DNA from: Gemmiger gallinarum
GTDB lineage: Bacteria; Bacillota; Clostridia; Oscillospirales; Ruminococcaceae
NCBI RefSeq assembly: GCF_014982805.1
Contig: NZ_JADCKC010000002.1
Span: forward strand, 1-64,000
Reading direction: 5' to 3'
DNA: 64,000 bases
Shown: one piece after another, positions 47,185-56,453 of the stretch
Layout of the letters: each line of letters opens with the position of its first letter
How positions within the stretch are numbered: the stretch's first letter is position 1
The notes under the pieces: generated by a model
Told to the model about the DNA's origin: nothing
The model's database searches: none
The model's input: the letters and a program-made list of their open reading frames with translations, nothing else
Made by a program: the position numbers and the translations under genes

Positions 47185-48072
47185 ATGAATGCTGTACTGA
47201 ATATCCTGCGCGGTATCGTCATCGGCATCGCCAACGTCATTCCCGGCGTATCAGGCGGCACCATGGCAGTGTCCATGGGCATCTACGACAAGCTCATCAG
47301 CGCTGTCACCGGCCTGTTCAAGCATTTCAAAGACAGCCTGAAACTGCTCATCCCCCTGGGCATCGGCATGGTCATCGGCATCGTGGGCTTCGGCTTTTTG
47401 CTGGAATACCTGCTGGCCAACCACGTGCTGGCTACCTGCCTGACCTTTGTGGGCCTGATCCTGGGCGGTCTGCCCATCCTGTGGCTCAGCCTGCAGCGCA
47501 ACCTGAAAAAGGCTCCCGGCCGTCACATCGGCGCCAGTGAGGTCATCTGCTTCCTGGTCCTGCTGGCCATCGGCATCGGCCTGCCCCTGCTGCAGGGCTC
47601 CGAGGGCGCCATCAAAACCCTCTCGATAGACTTCGGCACCATCATCATCCTCTTCCTGCTGGGCCTGATTGCCAGCGCCACCATGGTCATTCCCGGTGTT
47701 TCCGGCAGCATGGTCCTGATGGTTCTGGGCTATTACAGCACCATCCTCTCCCTGGTCACCGGCACCGTTACCATGCTCAAGGATCTGGACTTCGGCGGCG
47801 TCATTCACAACTGCCTGCTGCTGGTTCCCTTCGCCATCGGCGTGGTGCTGGGCATCTTCCTTATCGCCAAAATCATTGAATATCTCTTCAACCGCTTCCC
47901 CTGCCAGACCTATGCGGCCATCATCGGCCTCATCGTCTCCTCCCCCTTTGCCATCCTTTACTCTGCCGACGCACTCAGCGGCTTCTCCGTCCCCGAGCTC
48001 ATCGTCGGCCTGGTGCTGGCGGCTCTGGGCGCCTGGGTCACCTGGCTCATGGGTTCCAAGGAGGAAGGCTGA
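47185..48072 (+). CDS. DUF368 membrane protein (PopT-like undecaprenyl-phosphate translocase)
   Basis: 295 residues, about 8-9 transmembrane helices. The signature GIVIGIANVIPGVSGGTMAV in the first helix and the repeat ATMVIPGVSGSMVLMVLGYY in the second half define DUF368 as an inverted-repeat transporter. DUF368 members (PopT) recycle undecaprenyl phosphate for wall synthesis. Start ATG 47185 after AAGGAAAGC. Confidence 0.85.
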   Translation: MNAVLNILRGIVIGIANVIPGVSGGTMAVSMGIYDKLISAVTGLFKHFKDSLKLLIPLGIGMVIGIVGFGFLLEYLLANHVLATCLTFVGLILGGLPILWLSLQRNLKKAPGRHIGASEVICFLVLLAIGIGLPLLQGSEGAIKTLSIDFGTIIILFLLGLIASATMVIPGVSGSMVLMVLGYYSTILSLVTGTVTMLKDLDFGGVIHNCLLLVPFAIGVVLGIFLIAKIIEYLFNRFPCQTYAAIIGLIVSSPFAILYSADALSGFSVPELIVGLVLAALGAWVTWLMGSKEEG

Positions 48073-48105
48073 CAGCCTCTTCCCTGCCCCTTTCCTCTTA
48101 CATGC

Positions 48106-48141
48106 AAAAAAGAAGCAGCCCCGCGGGGCTGCTTCTTTTTT
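48106..48141. terminator. Bidirectional terminator
   Basis: AGAAGCAGCCCC (48111-48122) and GGGGCTGCTTCT (48125-48136) pair perfectly with flanking A- and T-runs. It separates the convergent DUF368 and YitT-like genes. Confidence 0.9.
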
Positions 48142-48158
48142 TGCAGAATGTGCAGCGC

Positions 48159-48809
48159 TCAGGCAAAGAGCCGGTCGGCCAGCCGCTTCATGGGCTTGTT
48201 GACCTGACGGGCGGTCATGCCCACCAGAATGGCTGCGGCCACGGTGCCTTCCCGCACCCCTTCCAGGGTATGGAGAAACACCAGCGACAGCACCGAAGCG
48301 ATCACCACCAGGGTGACATCAAAGCCAATTTTGGCGTTGCCAAACTTGACCGGGAACACCTTGCAGACGGCCAGAACCATGCCCTCGCCCGCCAGGGTGA
48401 CCACGTTTGCGGTGACCTCCATACTGACGCCGATCCCCACCAGCAGGATCCCCACTGCACACAGCAGCCACTGTTCCAGATAGCTTCCCGCCGAAACGCC
48501 GTCCAGTGCCCAGACGGCAAAATCGGTGAGGGAGCCGAAAACCAGGGCCACCGGCAGCTGCATAAGCTGGATGAGTTCATATCTTTTGCGCAGCAGCAGA
48601 ATCTGGAGCAAAATCAGGGTGACATGCAGCATGATGGTGGTGGTGCCCACTGTAAAAGGAATCAGGCGGCTGAGCACATAGGGCAGGCTGGAGATGGGGG
48701 AAGTTCCCAGCCCTGCCTTGATGGAAAACGCCACCCCGAAGGCCATGACGGCCAGCCCCATGCAGAGCATCAGATACCGTTTGACCAGATTGACAGCCTT
48801 TGTTTGCAT
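48159..48809 (-). CDS. YitT/YczE-like membrane protein
   Basis: 216 residues, five hydrophobic helices (LMLCMGLAVMAFGVAFSIKA, GTTTIMLHVTLILLQILLL, WLLCAVGILLVGIGVSMEV, ANVVTLAGEGMVLAVCKVF, FDVTLVVIASVLSLVFLHTL). AGLGTSPISSLPYVLS is typical of the YczE/YitT family. It lies 6 bases downstream of a MarR gene, likely co-transcribed with and controlled by it. Substrate unknown. Confidence 0.75.
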   Translation of the reverse strand: MQTKAVNLVKRYLMLCMGLAVMAFGVAFSIKAGLGTSPISSLPYVLSRLIPFTVGTTTIMLHVTLILLQILLLRKRYELIQLMQLPVALVFGSLTDFAVWALDGVSAGSYLEQWLLCAVGILLVGIGVSMEVTANVVTLAGEGMVLAVCKVFPVKFGNAKIGFDVTLVVIASVLSLVFLHTLEGVREGTVAAAILVGMTARQVNKPMKRLADRLFA

Positions 48810-48815
48810 TTGGTT

Positions 48816-49244
48816 TCATTCCTCTTTTCCGTCCGCCGCCACGGTGCGGCAGACCCGTTCCAGCAATGCGCAGAGCTGTGCCGTTTCCTTTGCCGAGAGA
48901 CCTCTGACTGCATCCCGGTCCACATGGTCAAAGATTGCCTGCATCCGTTCGCCCTGTTCTTTGCCCTTGGGGGTCAGCGTCACAAAGAGAGAGCGGCGGT
49001 TGTCCTCATGCCGGGTGCGGCAGACCAGTCCGTCCCGCTCCATCCGCGTCAGAATGCTGCCCACCGTGGCAGGCTCGATCTCACAGCGGGCTGCAATGGA
49101 TTTCTGGTTGATCTCTCCGCACTCCATCAGGCATTCGAGGATTTTGGGCTGTCCCAGGGAAAGTCCAAGATCCCCAGCCTCGTTCAGAATGCGCCGGTTG
49201 ACATTGGAATGGGCTTTCATCAGGAGATAATGCAGCGATTCCAT
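48816..49244 (-). CDS. MarR-family transcriptional regulator
   Basis: 142 residues. Winged helix: GQPKILECLMECGEINQKSI, IEPATVGSILTRMERDGLVC, RHEDNRRSLFVTLTPKGKEQ (the DxRx wing). It precedes a YitT-like transporter and has operator-like palindromes upstream. It probably represses the pair and responds to a small ligand. Confidence 0.9.
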   Translation of the reverse strand: MESLHYLLMKAHSNVNRRILNEAGDLGLSLGQPKILECLMECGEINQKSIAARCEIEPATVGSILTRMERDGLVCRTRHEDNRRSLFVTLTPKGKEQGERMQAIFDHVDRDAVRGLSAKETAQLCALLERVCRTVAADGKEE

Positions 49245-49258
49245 GAATTACTCCTTTG

Positions 49259-49291
49259 GTAAGTATTCTTACAATAACAACACTTATTGTA
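49259..49291. promoter_or_regulatory. Palindromic operators upstream of marR
   Basis: GTAAG-TATT-CTTAC (49259-49272) and TACAATAA-CAACAC-TTATTGTA (49270-49291) are perfect dyads overlapping by three bases. Their positions directly before the MarR start fit an autoregulatory operator. Confidence 0.8.
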
Positions 49292-49509
49292 TCTCATTGC
49301 TCGGCAAAATCAAGAGGCATTGTGCACAAGCCTGGACAAAGCCGGCCCGTATCCGGTACAGCAAGTTGTGTTTGCCGTCCCCGCCTTTCCCGGGCGAGGA
49401 GAAATATGCTATAATTCAGACAGGTTTTATGCCGCTTTCCGGCGGGCTGGCGCGCGGTCCTTCGCCCCGCGCTCCCCGCCCATATCATTGCAGAAGGGAG
49501 GGCCTTGCC

Positions 49510-50040
49510 ATGGTTTTGGAGCACCTCTGTCCGCCGTTTTCTGCCGCACGCCTGACCCGGGCCGATCTGCCGGACATCTACCGCCTGTGCCTGGGCAATC
49601 CCCAGTACTACCGCTATTGCCCGCCTGCTCCCACTCCCGACAGCATCCGTGCGGATCTTGCAGCCCTGCCTCCCGGGGTCGATGCTTGCTGCAAGTATTT
49701 CATCGGTTTCCGGCGGGAGGGCGCCCTGATCGCCGTGGCGGATCTGATCCTGGGATACCCGGATGCTGCCACCGCCTACATCGGGCTGTTCATGGTGGAT
49801 GCCGCGGTCCAGGGGCAGGGCATCGGCTCCCGGATCTTCTCCGGGCTGGCAGATGCCCTCCGCCAGGAGGGATTTGCCCGGGTCCGCCTTGCCTGCATGC
49901 AGGGCAACCGTCAGAGCGAAGGATTCTGGCGGCATAACGGCTTTCTGCCCACCGGAGAGGTCCGTGAGACGGCCCACGGTACCGCCCTGCTTATGCAGCG
50001 GGCGCTGCATCCATTGACTGAACGGAGAAAAATGCCATGA
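49510..50040 (+). CDS. GNAT-family N-acetyltransferase
   Basis: 176 residues. The acetyl-CoA binding motif is AAVQGQGIGSRIFSGLADAL (Q-x-x-G-x-G). Preceding YIGLFMVDA and following FARVRLACMQGNRQSEGFW complete the fold. Substrate unknown. ATG 49510 after GAAGGGAGGG. Its stop overlaps the next start (ATGA). Confidence 0.85.
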   Translation: MVLEHLCPPFSAARLTRADLPDIYRLCLGNPQYYRYCPPAPTPDSIRADLAALPPGVDACCKYFIGFRREGALIAVADLILGYPDAATAYIGLFMVDAAVQGQGIGSRIFSGLADALRQEGFARVRLACMQGNRQSEGFWRHNGFLPTGEVRETAHGTALLMQRALHPLTERRKMP

Positions 50041-50759
50041 CTCAGGCTTCTGAAGAGATCCGGACAAGACTGTTTGCCCTGCAGGACAGGGAGTATCAGG
50101 CGTTCAACGCCAAACTGCTGCCCACCCTTCCTTCTGAGAAGATCATCGGGGTGCGGATGCCGCTGCTGCGCAAGCTGGCTGCCGAATACCGCGGCACCGA
50201 AACCGCCGCAGCGTTTCTTTCCGACCTGCCCCACCAGTATTGCGAGGAAAACCATCTCCACGGCCTTTTGATCTGCGGCCTGCGCGGTTATGACGAGACG
50301 GTAGCCGCGCTGGAGGATTTCCTGCCCTGCGTGGACAACTGGGCCACCTGTGACCTGCTGAGTCCCCGCGCCTTCCGCAGCCATCCCGACGCCCTGCCGG
50401 GGCAGATCCGCCTCTGGCTGGACAGCGGCAGGACTTACACCATCCGCTTCGCCCTGGGAATGCTGATGCAGTTCTATCTGGACGACCACTTTGACCCGCA
50501 ATGGCTGGACTGGGCTGCAGCGGTACAAAGCGAGGAATACTACGTCAACATGATGGTGGCCTGGTATTTTGCCACGGCACTGGCCAAGCAGCCGGAGGCC
50601 ACCCTGCCGGTCCTTGAAACAAACCGCCTTTCCCCCTGGGTCCACAACAAGACCATTCAGAAGGCCATCGAGAGCTACCGCATCTCTCCTGAGCAGAAAG
50701 CCTATCTGCGCACGCTGCGCCGCAAGACCGCCGGAACGGCCGTGCCGAAGGGCCGCTGA
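50037..50759 (+). CDS. AlkD-like DNA alkylation repair protein
   Basis: 240 residues with the HEAT-like repeats of AlkC/AlkD glycosylases: VRMPLLRKLAAEYRG, NHLHGLLICGLRGYDE, FLPCVDNWATCDLLSPRAFR (the conserved W and D), and NMMVAWYFATALAKQPE. Removes bulky or cationic alkylated bases. Translationally coupled to the GNAT gene. Confidence 0.85.
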   Translation: MTQASEEIRTRLFALQDREYQAFNAKLLPTLPSEKIIGVRMPLLRKLAAEYRGTETAAAFLSDLPHQYCEENHLHGLLICGLRGYDETVAALEDFLPCVDNWATCDLLSPRAFRSHPDALPGQIRLWLDSGRTYTIRFALGMLMQFYLDDHFDPQWLDWAAAVQSEEYYVNMMVAWYFATALAKQPEATLPVLETNRLSPWVHNKTIQKAIESYRISPEQKAYLRTLRRKTAGTAVPKGR

Positions 50760-50788
50760 ACCGCCTGTCCGCCATAAATCCACACAGA

Positions 50789-50840
50789 AACAGCCGCGAA
50801 ACCTTTTCCGGGGACCATTCCCCAAGGTTCCGCGGCTGTT
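50789..50840. terminator. Convergent-gene terminator
   Basis: AACAGCCGCG (50789-50798) pairs with CGCGGCTGTT (50831-50840), with inner pairing AACCTT/AAGGTT. It ends the AlkD transcript and the leftward Gfo/Idh gene. Confidence 0.8.
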
Positions 50841-50860
50841 GTATTGTTCGGAATCCTGTT

Positions 50861-51853
50861 TTACCCGCAGGTGTTGGCCCGCAGGGCGTCGATCATATCC
50901 ATGACTGCCAGCGTACGGCGGCGTGCCTGTGCCTCGGCCTGACGGTCCTGTTCAGCCAGGATGCGGGCGAAGGCGGCAAACTCGTAGGCCATGCGGTGGC
51001 GGTCTGCCCGGGGGGCGTCGGTGCGAACGCCCCCGTTACGATGGGAGCGGGTGATGCTGTACACCTCTTCCAGCGCATTGGTGCCGCCGTGCAGCACAAG
51101 ACGGCCCTCAGTCCCCTGGATGACGCAGCCGCACTCCCCGTCCGAGTCCTTGGCGGCCAGGCAGGCGGCCGCAAATTCCGGATACTGCAGCACAGCAAGT
51201 CCTGCCGTGTCGATACCCTCCCGTCCCCGGGTGGGATGGTAGGTGCACTGCACCGGGCTGCCCAGCAGCCCCCAGAGATAGTGGAGGTTGTAGACATTCA
51301 TGTCATACAGCGCGCCGCCTGCACAGGCAGGGTCAAAGGTGGTGTTCCAGATGCCCTGAAGGTAATCGTCGTAGCGGCGGCTGCGGGCACAGAAGCTGGC
51401 CATGGCCCCGCGCACCGGACCGATGGCGTCCAGCTGCTCCTGCAAAAAGCGGTAGGCCGGCAGATAGGGCGTGGTGATGGCCTCCAAAAGAAAGACCTGC
51501 TTCTCGTCGGCCAGAGCAAAGAGGGCGCGGGCCTCGGCGACAGTGGGGGTGAAGGGCTTTTCCAGAATGACCGAATACCCCGCCTCCATCACCCGCCGGG
51601 CAGTGTCGTAGTGAAGATGATTGGCCGTGCCGATATAGACCGCGTCAAAACCGCCCGCGGCCAGCAGCTCGGCTTCGTCGGTGTAAAGGTTGGGAATACC
51701 GTACTGCGCCGCCCACTGTTCCGCTTTGGGGCGGCTCTGAGGGCGGCAGCAGAGGGCACAGACCGAGAGCTCGGGCATCTCGTCCAGATGCTGCAAAAAC
51801 TCCGCCACAATGCGGCTGGTGGAGATCACCGCCAGCTTCATCCGCTTGTCCAT
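50861..51853 (-). CDS. Gfo/Idh/MocA-family oxidoreductase
   Basis: 330 residues: an N-terminal Rossmann fold (MKLAVISTSRIVAEFLQHLD), the EKP motif in VILEKPFTPTVAEARALF, and the C-terminal half with GGALYDMNVYNLHYLWGLLG. It reduces or oxidises a sugar-like substrate with NAD(P). Substrate unknown. Confidence 0.9.
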   Translation of the reverse strand: MDKRMKLAVISTSRIVAEFLQHLDEMPELSVCALCCRPQSRPKAEQWAAQYGIPNLYTDEAELLAAGGFDAVYIGTANHLHYDTARRVMEAGYSVILEKPFTPTVAEARALFALADEKQVFLLEAITTPYLPAYRFLQEQLDAIGPVRGAMASFCARSRRYDDYLQGIWNTTFDPACAGGALYDMNVYNLHYLWGLLGSPVQCTYHPTRGREGIDTAGLAVLQYPEFAAACLAAKDSDGECGCVIQGTEGRLVLHGGTNALEEVYSITRSHRNGGVRTDAPRADRHRMAYEFAAFARILAEQDRQAEAQARRRTLAVMDMIDALRANTCG

Positions 51854-51889
51854 GGGGGCTCCTTTCTGTCCGGAAGGGACGCTGTAAAC

Positions 51890-52675
51890 TCAGATCACGC
51901 CGAAGTGTTCCAGCGCCCGGGCAACGCCGTCCGCGTCCACATCGGCGGTCACATAGTCTGCCACCTGTTTGACATCGTCGGTGGCGTTGCCCATGGCAAC
52001 GCCCACCCCCGCATAGCGCAGCATATCGATATCGTTGCCGCCGTCACCAAAGGCCATGGATTCCTCCTGACGGATGCCGTAGCGCTCCAGCGTCTTTTGC
52101 AGACCCACCGGCTTGCCGCCGTCGGCGGGAATGATGTCGGTGAAGTAGGGGTTCCAGCGCGCGGCCTTGCAGCCGGGCAGATGCTCCAGCAGGGCAGCCT
52201 CCTGCTCTCTGGGCAGGAAAGCACTGAGCTGATAGGTGGTGTGGGTCAGCGAGCGGGCCGGGTCGTCGGTGGGTTCCATGCGGGCGGTGCCGCCCAGCAT
52301 CTCGTACAGATCCACCACCGGCTGGGTGATGCGGTTGATATAGACATAATCCAGCTCCACAAAGCTGCAGCTCAGCCCCGTCTCCTCCAGATAGGGCAGC
52401 AGCATGTGCAGCGAATCGGTGGGGATATGTTCCCGGTGATAGACCCCCTGGGCGTCGTAGCAGTACTGGCCGTTCATGACAACATAGCCGTCAAACTCAA
52501 AATCCACCAGGTCCTTGAGGAACTTCATCTGCACCGGCGGACGGCCGCTGGCAATGAACACCTTGACGCCCCGCTCCCGCATGCGGCACAGCGCCTGCTT
52601 GGCCGAGTCGGGAATGCGGTGGGTGTGAAAGCTGACCAGGGTTCCGTCAATGTCAAAAAATACTGCCTTGATCAT
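51890..52675 (-). CDS. Cof-type HAD phosphatase
   Basis: 261 residues. FFDIDGTLV (nucleophile D), IASGRPPVQM, and MAFGDGGNDIDMLRYAGVGV (motif IV) are the HAD signature with a C2-type cap (Cof family). Acts on sugar phosphates or flavin-like phosphates. Starts ATG 52675, 37 bases upstream of the Gfo/Idh gene. Confidence 0.92.
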   Translation of the reverse strand: MIKAVFFDIDGTLVSFHTHRIPDSAKQALCRMRERGVKVFIASGRPPVQMKFLKDLVDFEFDGYVVMNGQYCYDAQGVYHREHIPTDSLHMLLPYLEETGLSCSFVELDYVYINRITQPVVDLYEMLGGTARMEPTDDPARSLTHTTYQLSAFLPREQEAALLEHLPGCKAARWNPYFTDIIPADGGKPVGLQKTLERYGIRQEESMAFGDGGNDIDMLRYAGVGVAMGNATDDVKQVADYVTADVDADGVARALEHFGVI

Positions 52676-52708
52676 GTCAATCCTTTCTCCGGCAGGAAGG
52701 CGCCGGAC

Positions 52709-53713
52709 TTACTCCTTTTTGAGGTTGCGGCCCATCAGCGAAGCCACCGCGTCCCGCGCGGCCAGCTTGCCCGACAGAATGGCATCCACCACATCCACAA
52801 TGGGCATTTCCACCTTGTACTTTTTCTCCAGGCGTTTGGCCGCGGGCAGGGCGTTGATGCCCTCCACCACCTGGCCCACCTCCGCCTTGGCATCCTCGGC
52901 GGACATGCCATGGCCGATGAGCATTCCGGCGTGCAGGTTGCGGCTGTGCATGCTGGTGCATGTGACGATCAGATCCCCCATGCCGGACAGGCCTGCAAAG
53001 GTCTCGGCACGGCAGCCCATGGCCATCCCCAGACGGCTGAGCTCGGCATTGCCCCGGGTGATGAGTGCGGCCTTGGCGTTGTCGCCGTAGCCCAGGCCCA
53101 TGGCAATGCCCACCGACAGGGCAATGACATTCTTGATGGCGCCGCCCAGCTCGGTGCCCAGGCGATCGGTGTTGGTGTAGACGCGGAAGTTCTGGTTATT
53201 GAAGATCTTCTGCACTTCCTTAGCGTCCTGCTCCGCCTTGGCTGCCGCCACAATGAGGGTGGGCAGGTCCCGGGCAACTTCCTCCGCATGGGTGGGGCCG
53301 GACAGAGCCACCACACGGCAGTGCTCATGGCCGGGCACGTTTTTGAGTTCATCCTCAATGACCTCGGACATGGACATGAGGGTCTTTTCCTCCATGCCCT
53401 TGGCCACATCCACGATCAGCTGGCCGTCCACAATGTATTGCGCAGCCTTTTTGGCGGTGGACCGCACAAAGACAGAGGGCACCGCAAACAGCAGCAGGTC
53501 CTTGTTCACACACAGCTCGGCCAGGTCGGCGGTGTAGTGCATCGACTCGGGCAGTTCCATGCCCGGCAGGTTGGGATGGCGGCGCGTTGCCCGCAGGTTC
53601 TTCAGTTCCTCCGGCAGTGCGCTCCACACAGTTACGTCCTTGCCGTTGACGGCCAGCATCCGCGCCAGCGCGATGCCCCAGGTGCCTGCACCCAATACTC
53701 CGACTTTTGTCAT
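52709..53713 (-). CDS. gpsA: NAD(P)-dependent glycerol-3-phosphate dehydrogenase
   Basis: ATG 53713 follows GAGGAAACAACT. 334 residues: VGVLGAGTWGIALARMLAVN (NAD binding), GGAIKNVIALSVGIAMGLGY (catalytic Lys) and the closing CRAETFAGLSGMGDLIVTCT. It makes sn-glycerol 3-phosphate for phospholipids. Confidence 0.95.
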   Translation of the reverse strand: MTKVGVLGAGTWGIALARMLAVNGKDVTVWSALPEELKNLRATRRHPNLPGMELPESMHYTADLAELCVNKDLLLFAVPSVFVRSTAKKAAQYIVDGQLIVDVAKGMEEKTLMSMSEVIEDELKNVPGHEHCRVVALSGPTHAEEVARDLPTLIVAAAKAEQDAKEVQKIFNNQNFRVYTNTDRLGTELGGAIKNVIALSVGIAMGLGYGDNAKAALITRGNAELSRLGMAMGCRAETFAGLSGMGDLIVTCTSMHSRNLHAGMLIGHGMSAEDAKAEVGQVVEGINALPAAKRLEKKYKVEMPIVDVVDAILSGKLAARDAVASLMGRNLKKE

Positions 53714-53770
53714 AGTTGTTTCCTCCAAGCTGCCGGGCACAGCAGATGGGCCCGGCTGTATTGTACTGGC

Positions 53771-54415
53771 TTATTTGTGCCCTAAAAAACGTTCCCAAAA
53801 CGTGGGCTTGATCACGGCCCGCGGTTCCACATCCACCACAAACCGCTCGTAGGCGTTGATGATGCGGGTAGGCCCGTACTGATGCTCCCGCGGGATGTTG
53901 GCGCCGTAATTCATATGGATATGCCCGTGCAGCATCAGCTGCGGCTTGTAGGCGTCCAGCAGTTCATGAAACACCGTAAACCCGCGGTGGGGCAGGTCGC
54001 TGAGATCGCCGTACCCGTGCATGGGGGCATGGGTGACCACCACATCCACCCCGCCCATCCGGTCGATCCTGCCCCGCAGGCGGCGGATGCGGGCGCGCAT
54101 CTCGGCCTCGGTAAACTGCCAGGCCCCCTTGCGGTAGCGGCAGCTGCCGCCCAGCCCCACAAAACGCACCCCGTTGTGGACATACACTTCATCATCGATA
54201 CAGATGGCCCCGCCGGGGGGCTCCCAGTCATAGCTTTCGTCGTGATTTCCATGCACGTAGATCACCGGCATGGGCGCCATGGTGGCGAGAAACGACACGT
54301 AATGGGCGCTGAGATCGCCGCAGCAGACGATCATGTCAATGTCTGCAAGCTTTTCCGGCTTATAGTAATCCCACAGGGATTTGCATTCCTCGTCTGCAAC
54401 CGCCAGGATTTTCAT
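53771..54415 (-). CDS. Metallophosphoesterase
   Basis: 214 residues with the calcineurin-like pattern: ILAVADE, MIVCCGDLSAHYVSFLAT, VIYVHGNHDESYDWEPPGG, VVVTHAPMHGYG, and LMLHGHIHMNYG. Binds two metals. Co-transcribed with the upstream ParB-like/BMP fusion (4-base overlap). Confidence 0.9.
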   Translation of the reverse strand: MKILAVADEECKSLWDYYKPEKLADIDMIVCCGDLSAHYVSFLATMAPMPVIYVHGNHDESYDWEPPGGAICIDDEVYVHNGVRFVGLGGSCRYRKGAWQFTEAEMRARIRRLRGRIDRMGGVDVVVTHAPMHGYGDLSDLPHRGFTVFHELLDAYKPQLMLHGHIHMNYGANIPREHQYGPTRIINAYERFVVDVEPRAVIKPTFWERFLGHK

Positions 54416-56373
54416 ATTTCGCGATCCTCCTCCGGCAGGGAATCCCGATGGATGCCCTGGACCCGGTACATCGGCTTGGATGCCTCGGTCAGCTCCTCAT
54501 AGGCGGGAATGTGGCCTTCCACCGCATCGCACAGCCAGTCCATATGCAGGATCTGCTCCGGCGAGAATCCCCGCAGCCCCTCATTTTTCAGGCTGCCGTC
54601 CTGTGCAACAATGTGGCAGGCAAAGGGATCGATGCTGCCCGACATAATGCCCGACCGCAGCAGAGACGCCAGGCGGCGCAGGTCATGGGGCAGTTCCCGG
54701 CTGAGCAGCACGTCGATGACGCCGCTGTTCATCCCCCACCAGTAGTTGATGACGCTGCCGTCGGCACCGGATTTATCGCGGTTCCAGCTTCCGTTCAGCA
54801 CGCTGCGCACCACATGTTCGTAAAACTGACCCCAGTGCCAGAAGGGTGAGGCCAGGTCCTGAAGCACTCCGCCCGGGCGGATCTGGAAAATGCCGAACTC
54901 CCGGCTGGGGCGCCCGGGTGCGGGGGTGTCCCTGCCGGAAACCACCGTAATGCCCCGCGCCGCAAACACCTTGAGAGGATCGCCGGGCAGGCAGGTCCAC
55001 TGCAGGTCAATTTTGACCCGGGGGTTGACCATCCTTGCGCCAAGGGCAAAGGCATTGATATCGGCAGGCACACCCAGCATGGGATAGTTGGCCACAAATC
55101 CCACCCGGTCATTGGCCGCCATGGCGCCCGCAATGGCACCGGTGATGAACTTTGCCTCATAGATCCGGCTGTAATAGGTGCGGATGCTGGCATAGGGCAG
55201 GTCCATGGAACAGTTGAGGATACGCACCTCGGGGTGGCGCACCGCTGCCCGCAAACTGGCCCCGGCCAGCTGAGGCGAGGTGGTAAAGACAATGTCCGCC
55301 CCCTCGCTGATGGCCTGTTCCACCAGCTGCTCGGCGTTTTTGCCGGGCACTGCACCGTTGTAGGCCGCTGTCTCCACCTTGCCTTCAAACACCTGGTCCA
55401 GCTGGGTGCGGCCGAACTCATGGGAGTTGGTCCAGGTACTGGTGGCAGGGGTACGCTCGTTGACAAAAGCCACCCGGAGATGGGTGGGCGCCGCGTTCCG
55501 GATGCCGGGCAGGATACGCGCCAGCAGCGGCGTTTCCTCCGGTTCTGCCGGTTTGGTGCTGAGCTTGACCGAGTCCGGCCGTTCCAGCGCCAGAACATCA
55601 TCCCATACAGCGTCCAGGCATTTGGCGATCTCCGCGGGAGTTTTGTCCAGCATTTCCCGGTAGCCATAGACCTTCAGCAGTACCAGCATCACGTCGCCGG
55701 TGGTCAGGCGCATCCGGCCGGCTCCCCGGGCCTCATAGGCCTTTTTGACCCAGTTATAGAGCGAGCGGACATCGGTACGGTCGTCATCGGTCCACTTTTC
55801 CCCGGGCTTTTTGCCCATGATCGCCTGCAGGCGGCCATAACCGCCCTCCTGGGTCAGCTGCAGGTAATAGATCTTGCTCAGGCCGTAAAAGTCCATGAAC
55901 TCGTAGTAGCTGCGGATCCGAGGACGATCGGCATACTGCGGCACCATGCGGATGACATTGGCCGAGATACTGTCGGCATCGAAGTATTTCAGCACGCTGA
56001 CCCGCTTGTTGCCCTCCTGCACGTAGAAACGGCCCAGGTATTCGTAGCAGCGGATGGGATCGCGGATGCCCTCCTCCAGATGTGCCTGACAAAGGTTGAT
56101 CCATTTGGAGGCAAACTCGGTATCAATATTCAGCAGCGGCATAAAGTTACTGGCAAATGCCGCTGTACGTCCCGCCGTTTTGGTGCCCACCACCTGGTCC
56201 AGCGGGATCTCGATCAGACCCATGGGCAGCTGGGACTCCACATCGGCGTTTTCCAGAATATCATCCAGTACGGGCAGGTAGGGATACCGCCCCGCCGACA
56301 TAGCTTCCCGATACTCTTTGAGACCCCGCTTTTGCGCATAGGTGTACTCTTCCATTACTTCTTTCCGGTTCAT
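54412..56373 (-). CDS. Fusion: ParB/sulfiredoxin-like domain + PnrA/BMP-type binding domain
   Basis: 653 residues, no signal peptide and no lipobox. Residues about 55-170 resemble a ParB/Srx-type nuclease-like domain (GLIEIPLDQVVGTKTAG, YVQEGNKRVSVLKYF). Residues about 290-600 are a PnrA/BMP (basic membrane lipoprotein) substrate-binding fold (VAFVNERTPATSTWTNSHEF, ADIVFTTSPQLAGASLRAAV, GVPADINAFALGARM). BMP proteins normally bind nucleosides outside the cell. Here the binding domain is cytoplasmic and attached to a ParB-like unit, perhaps a nucleoside-sensing regulator. Function is unproven. Confidence 0.75.
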   Translation of the reverse strand: MNRKEVMEEYTYAQKRGLKEYREAMSAGRYPYLPVLDDILENADVESQLPMGLIEIPLDQVVGTKTAGRTAAFASNFMPLLNIDTEFASKWINLCQAHLEEGIRDPIRCYEYLGRFYVQEGNKRVSVLKYFDADSISANVIRMVPQYADRPRIRSYYEFMDFYGLSKIYYLQLTQEGGYGRLQAIMGKKPGEKWTDDDRTDVRSLYNWVKKAYEARGAGRMRLTTGDVMLVLLKVYGYREMLDKTPAEIAKCLDAVWDDVLALERPDSVKLSTKPAEPEETPLLARILPGIRNAAPTHLRVAFVNERTPATSTWTNSHEFGRTQLDQVFEGKVETAAYNGAVPGKNAEQLVEQAISEGADIVFTTSPQLAGASLRAAVRHPEVRILNCSMDLPYASIRTYYSRIYEAKFITGAIAGAMAANDRVGFVANYPMLGVPADINAFALGARMVNPRVKIDLQWTCLPGDPLKVFAARGITVVSGRDTPAPGRPSREFGIFQIRPGGVLQDLASPFWHWGQFYEHVVRSVLNGSWNRDKSGADGSVINYWWGMNSGVIDVLLSRELPHDLRRLASLLRSGIMSGSIDPFACHIVAQDGSLKNEGLRGFSPEQILHMDWLCDAVEGHIPAYEELTEASKPMYRVQGIHRDSLPEEDREI

Positions 56374-56416
56374 TATACCGCCCCCTTGTCACTCCCACAG
56401 ACACTGCTAAGAAAAG

Positions 56417-56442
56417 GACCCCCGCGAGAGGACGCGGAGGTC
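56417..56442 (-). terminator. Terminator after the HU gene
   Basis: GACCTCCGCG and CGCGGGGGTC pair over 10 bp with one G-T pair, followed by CTTTTCTT on the minus strand. Confidence 0.8.
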
Positions 56443-56453
56443 TTGTAGGGATC

